Shown one piece after another: positions 61,074-64,000 of a stretch of DNA of 64,000 nucleotides. The DNA is taken from NCBI GenBank assembly GCA_022925895.1, contig JAKSYS010000017.1, positions 1-64,000 on the forward strand. Reading direction: 5' to 3'. Made by a program: the position numbers and the translations under genes. Each line of letters starts with the position of its first letter. Position 1 is the stretch's first letter. The notes under the pieces are model-generated. The model ran no database searches. It was not told the DNA's origin and worked only from the letters and a program-made list of their open reading frames with translations. The DNA is from Fragilaria crotonensis. Lineage: Eukaryota > Bacillariophyta > Fragilariophyceae > Fragilariales > Fragilariaceae.

Positions 61074-61926
61074 AGAATTTTTTCCGAGGAGTTTTTGCCA
61101 AGTAAGTGGTTGTTTTTACGTGAGTTCTGGTACGTTTTCTACGCAACTTAGAGCACAACAAAGTCAAGTCAACGGATGGCGCTACAGCCTTCCCCCGACC
61201 TCTCGTCTACAAGTATCAACACCAATATGCTTGAGAATGATTGTGGTGCAATTGGCATCAACGCGTATGGAGCGGTTGCAGCGTTTGAGGTATCATCAGA
61301 TGTGCGACGTGATCGATTTTTTCCTCATGTAGAAACCGGTATTGTTTCTACGCTGTCTATCCCCCGAATTTTGCTTGATTCAACACCATCAGCGACGAAG
61401 GACCTCCGACCGATTGCTGGTATCCATACCAGCACCGTGACCTATTTTACTGCTGACCAAAGTACTGTGACGAAATCCGATATGACTATTGGGGTGTTCT
61501 CCACCCAGTTCCATGACCCAACACCTTTCTGCTACGCGCCCTTTGGCGTTTCAAATGACCGAACACACCGCTACCAAATTCCGAACGAAAGTTGGAGTGA
61601 CCTGATCCTCCGAGTATACTGCTACGCACCATATGGTGGTGCTCTACATGCTACCGACGTACACTGCGACAACTAGTAAACCTACGGCAACTAAGTTCAA
61701 TGATCCAAGGTTTTTCCCGCACTACAGTCACCCTCCCTATGATACGACGACTCCATGCAGCATTATTTGGCACAATTTCAGTACGACAGTACTGCAGTAA
61801 CAGAAAACAATTATGGTGGCCTCTACTGTACCCCAGGGTAGCGGTCATCCGTGTGAGTCGAGTTCCGTCTTCGTCCGGAACAGCGGCAGCACGTAAAATA
61901 GATAGTCGGTTTTTTTTTTGTTTTTT
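61074..61926 (+). mobile_element. Non-autonomous retroposon with LINE-like tail and unrelated ORF
   Basis: Bounded by the 16-bp duplication CTCTTTCGTCGCATTT at 61,058-61,073 and 61,927-61,942, with a T-run at the 3' end. The last 80 bases resemble the LINE-D and LINE-F tails, but the body does not. It lies only 29 bp from the LINE-D insertion. Confidence 0.85.
61176..61676 (+). CDS. Unrecognised 166-residue ORF inside the retroposon
   Basis: ATG at 61,176, stop at 61,676. The protein has a balanced, folded-looking composition (ENDCGAIGINAYGAVAAFEV, GVFSTQFHDPTPFCYAPFGV, LRVYCYAPYGGALHATDVHC) and no frame break. It has no RT, endonuclease or RNase H features. It may be a captured host transcript or the element's own protein. 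I do not recognise it. Confidence 0.45.
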   Translation: MALQPSPDLSSTSINTNMLENDCGAIGINAYGAVAAFEVSSDVRRDRFFPHVETGIVSTLSIPRILLDSTPSATKDLRPIAGIHTSTVTYFTADQSTVTKSDMTIGVFSTQFHDPTPFCYAPFGVSNDRTHRYQIPNESWSDLILRVYCYAPYGGALHATDVHCDN

Positions 61927-62462
61927 CTCTTTCGTCGCATTTGCCACACCGCTGGGAGTACAGTCTGACCTTCCGGTACCTTGGACTTGTGAACTACGAC
62001 GAAGTTTCCATTTTCGAATTGATCCTGGATTTCTTTCTTCATGCCCTTCAGAAACTCTTTTCTGTCCTCTTGTTTCATTGCCTCGTGGTAGTAAAGGGTG
62101 TCGGGATCCGACACCGCCTTGTAAGCGTATAGTGGATCGTTGTACTCCTGCTCGTCTCCCTCTGGGAACATGGCTCGATAACAGAATATCTCGCCCTCTA
62201 CGTCTCCAGAAGTCAGCTCGCCAATCTCGGCGGCCATGATGGTCAGGAGGCTTGTGATGGGTTTTGTCTTTCGACCGGACCTTGTTGTGTGTATCTGGCC
62301 CTGCACCTCCGTCGACCTGTTACCACGATTGTCGAGGGGTGCTGCAGGCAATCTGCCCACATCTGCTGCAGCTGGTTCACTTGTTCGAAGTGACTCCGGA
62401 GATACCACCCTATCACTCGATGCCCTATCGTTTCGCTTTCGTTTTCTTCTGTTGTTGCACTA

Positions 62463-62782
62463 GAGACCATTCGGGCTCTGAAGGACTGGCCCGAAAATGC
62501 GAACACGCGTTAACAGACCGTTACATGACATATTTCGGATCGTTTGTAGTGTACCTTTCTCTCCCAATTCCTTGAACTTCGATGAGATCGTGCACCATTG
62601 TACTCCATGTATGTAGAGGTCTCACGTAGTGCACGATCTCATCGAACTTTTGGGTTTTGGTGAAGTTGATGATTGCTTCCTTCCACGGGGAAGCAAATTA
62701 AACATGTGTGTTCGAATTTTTCAGTTAAAAAATGGGATATGTGTCTAATTTCGGGCCAGCCCTTCAGAGCCCGAATGGTCTC
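62463..62782. mobile_element. TA-flanked MITE inside the Copia element
   Basis: The terminal repeat GAGACCATTCGGGCTCTGAA, continuing to about 34 bp with a small gap, is mirrored at the right end. TA lies at 62,461-62,462 and 62,783-62,784. It shares its first 13 bp with the MITE at 13,864-14,347, so the two are one family. An internal hairpin (62,577-62,595 paired with 62,629-62,647) lies in its middle. Confidence 0.9.
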
Positions 62783-64000
62783 TAGTGGTGTGTTGGTTGC
62801 TGTTGTTGACTCGCGTCCACTCTCGTGCTCGGATCCGGTTCAGCGCGCTCCATGAGGTTCGAGACGTCAGGGTTTTGCGCCCTGCACTCTGTTCCTTGTG
62901 CCTCCCTCTGAGTTCGAAATCCGGTTCTCAGCAACCAATCGGCATGCGTGGTCGTCTTCCTGACGGTGTCAAAGGAGGAATCGAAGGCAACATGGTACTG
63001 TGGGCTTACTAGTCCAGTGGACCTGTCCAGCACCAGTGCGACGTTTCTCCCGTGATGTGGCGACCTGCCAAGGTAGACCCCAAGTTTCGCCCTGTGCTTC
63101 CATTTGTGGAATGGCCGTCTGCTCTGAAGATCGTTGTCCAGAACATACGCCGGGCAGCCGAAAGGCTTCCAATGTTTCGGGTTCGACGACACCTTTGTGT
63201 TCGTAAACAATTCGATCGGTGTTCTCCGTTCGGGGTCCTGCATGCACGGTGTATTGTTTATGGATTCGCCTGCCATCCTGACGGCATACGGCCATAAGTG
63301 CGCCGTAATGTTGTTCGACCATCGCGAGTTGGCGTGAATGAGCATTGCCCTTGCCAATTCCTGCAGTTCGCGAATCCTGCGCTCCGCAATCCCATTCTGG
63401 TGGTGTGCATTGACACCTGCGAAGGTGAGACCTTGCCCGAGTTTCTGGCACTCTTCGGTCCACAGCCTGGCTTTAAAAATACCGTTGTCGGCGTGATAGT
63501 TCAACACTTTGATCCCATGTCGGTGGGAGAAGCTTTCAAACGCTCTTTTACCTTCGACGGTTTCTTCAGCTGATGCCGTTTTCTGTAAATGGACGTATCC
63601 CATTCGGCTATATTGATCGACGATATCGTGGCATATCGGTACCTCTTGGTCGTTAGAAATCCCGTCATCTGCGCTATCAGTCCCGGTGTTGGAGATACCA
63701 GTTGGTGTCAGTGCATTCCTACATTCTTGGATACTGTGCTATTGTTCAACTGCGCACAGTATACCATCTATGGTCGTGTCTTGTATGACGCGCCACTCCG
63801 ACTAGTATAGTTTAAGCTGGTGTACTTCATCGGCACACAACTTCTAACTTAGCTTAAAACTATTACCTCCACTGCATTCTTGCCGGTCTACGATCGTAAG
63901 GGTGAAGAGGTACAGTTATTGCTTCGTCCATTCCAACGACACACGACATCACCATCACCGACATCGACCCCTTTGCGACGCGCACCTCTCAAGTTCGCCA

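Larger units (their letters stand above)
50190..64000 (-). mobile_element. Ty1/Copia LTR retrotransposon fossil, split by three insertions
   Basis: One element is read from the right edge leftward. Integrase lies at 63,603-62,785, with the C-terminal integrase part near 63,100. A linker precedes the start of RT near 62,130-61,945, and RT plus RNase H continue at 51,690-50,269. The gag region and 5' LTR lie beyond the window, and the 3' LTR was not identified. Inside it are a 320-bp MITE (62,463-62,782), an 850-bp retroposon (61,074-61,926) and LINE-D (51,693-61,032), each with target duplications that show the order of the Copia sequence. Apart from the insertions it has few breaks (about two or three). 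It must be older than the three elements inside it. Confidence 0.85.

Noticed and set aside
62785-63603. Plus-strand frames over the Copia integrase
   Set aside because: Shadows of the minus-strand integrase reading.
1-64000. CRISPR arrays, tRNA and rRNA genes
   Set aside because: No regularly spaced repeat-spacer array, no tRNA-like T-arm in a plausible cloverleaf and no rRNA segment were seen by eye. A covariance-model scan would be needed to exclude small RNA genes.

Overview
This window looks like nuclear DNA of a microalgal stramenopile, most likely a diatom. That is an inference from the diatom-type Copia elements, a very long secreted Ser-Pro-Thr repeat protein with a lysine-rich tail, a candidate 74-86 bp intron, and the absence of prokaryotic signals. 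Host genes are few. Most of the sequence is transposable elements inserted into one another.

Layout. About 1-1,980 is a Copia fossil (+). About 2,660-3,412 (-) is a secreted-protein gene split over frames. About 5,850-10,921 (+) is a giant Ser-Pro-Thr repeat protein with two almost identical copies of a cysteine-containing module. Three small non-autonomous elements sit in a row at 12,847-14,347. From 14,537 to 37,893 there is a five-deep nest. LINE-C (+) is interrupted by LINE-B (-), which is interrupted by LINE-A (+). LINE-A is interrupted by a 14.9 kb Plavaka-like DNA transposon, which carries an LTR element of the Ty3/Gypsy family. Every level has its own target-site duplication.

About 37.9-50.2 kb holds two hAT-like non-autonomous elements, a broken AMPK-gamma (CBS) fragment, an intact pRiA4b ORF-3-like gene (-), a 5'-truncated LINE (LINE-F) just upstream of that gene, a Copia fragment, and part of a possible membrane-anchored protein gene. 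About 50.2-64.0 kb is one Copia element (-) that runs off the right edge. It is cut by a nearly full-length LINE (LINE-D, 9.3 kb), by an 850 bp retroposon that has a LINE-like tail but an unrelated ORF, and by a 320 bp TA-flanked MITE.

The most interesting system is the Plavaka-like transposon at 18,710-33,573. Besides a D-D-E transposase it carries a long gene whose C-terminal part has an HxD...H pattern like that of 2-oxoglutarate/Fe(II) dioxygenases, possibly of the TET/JBP type that oxidises methylated bases. A third gene is unrecognised. The LINEs all combine an apurinic-type endonuclease, an FVDD reverse transcriptase, an RNase H and a C-terminal Cys/His motif. They fall into at least two tail types: T-run and TA-rich.

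Many genes are split by single-base frame changes. The sequence alone cannot separate real decay from assembly error.
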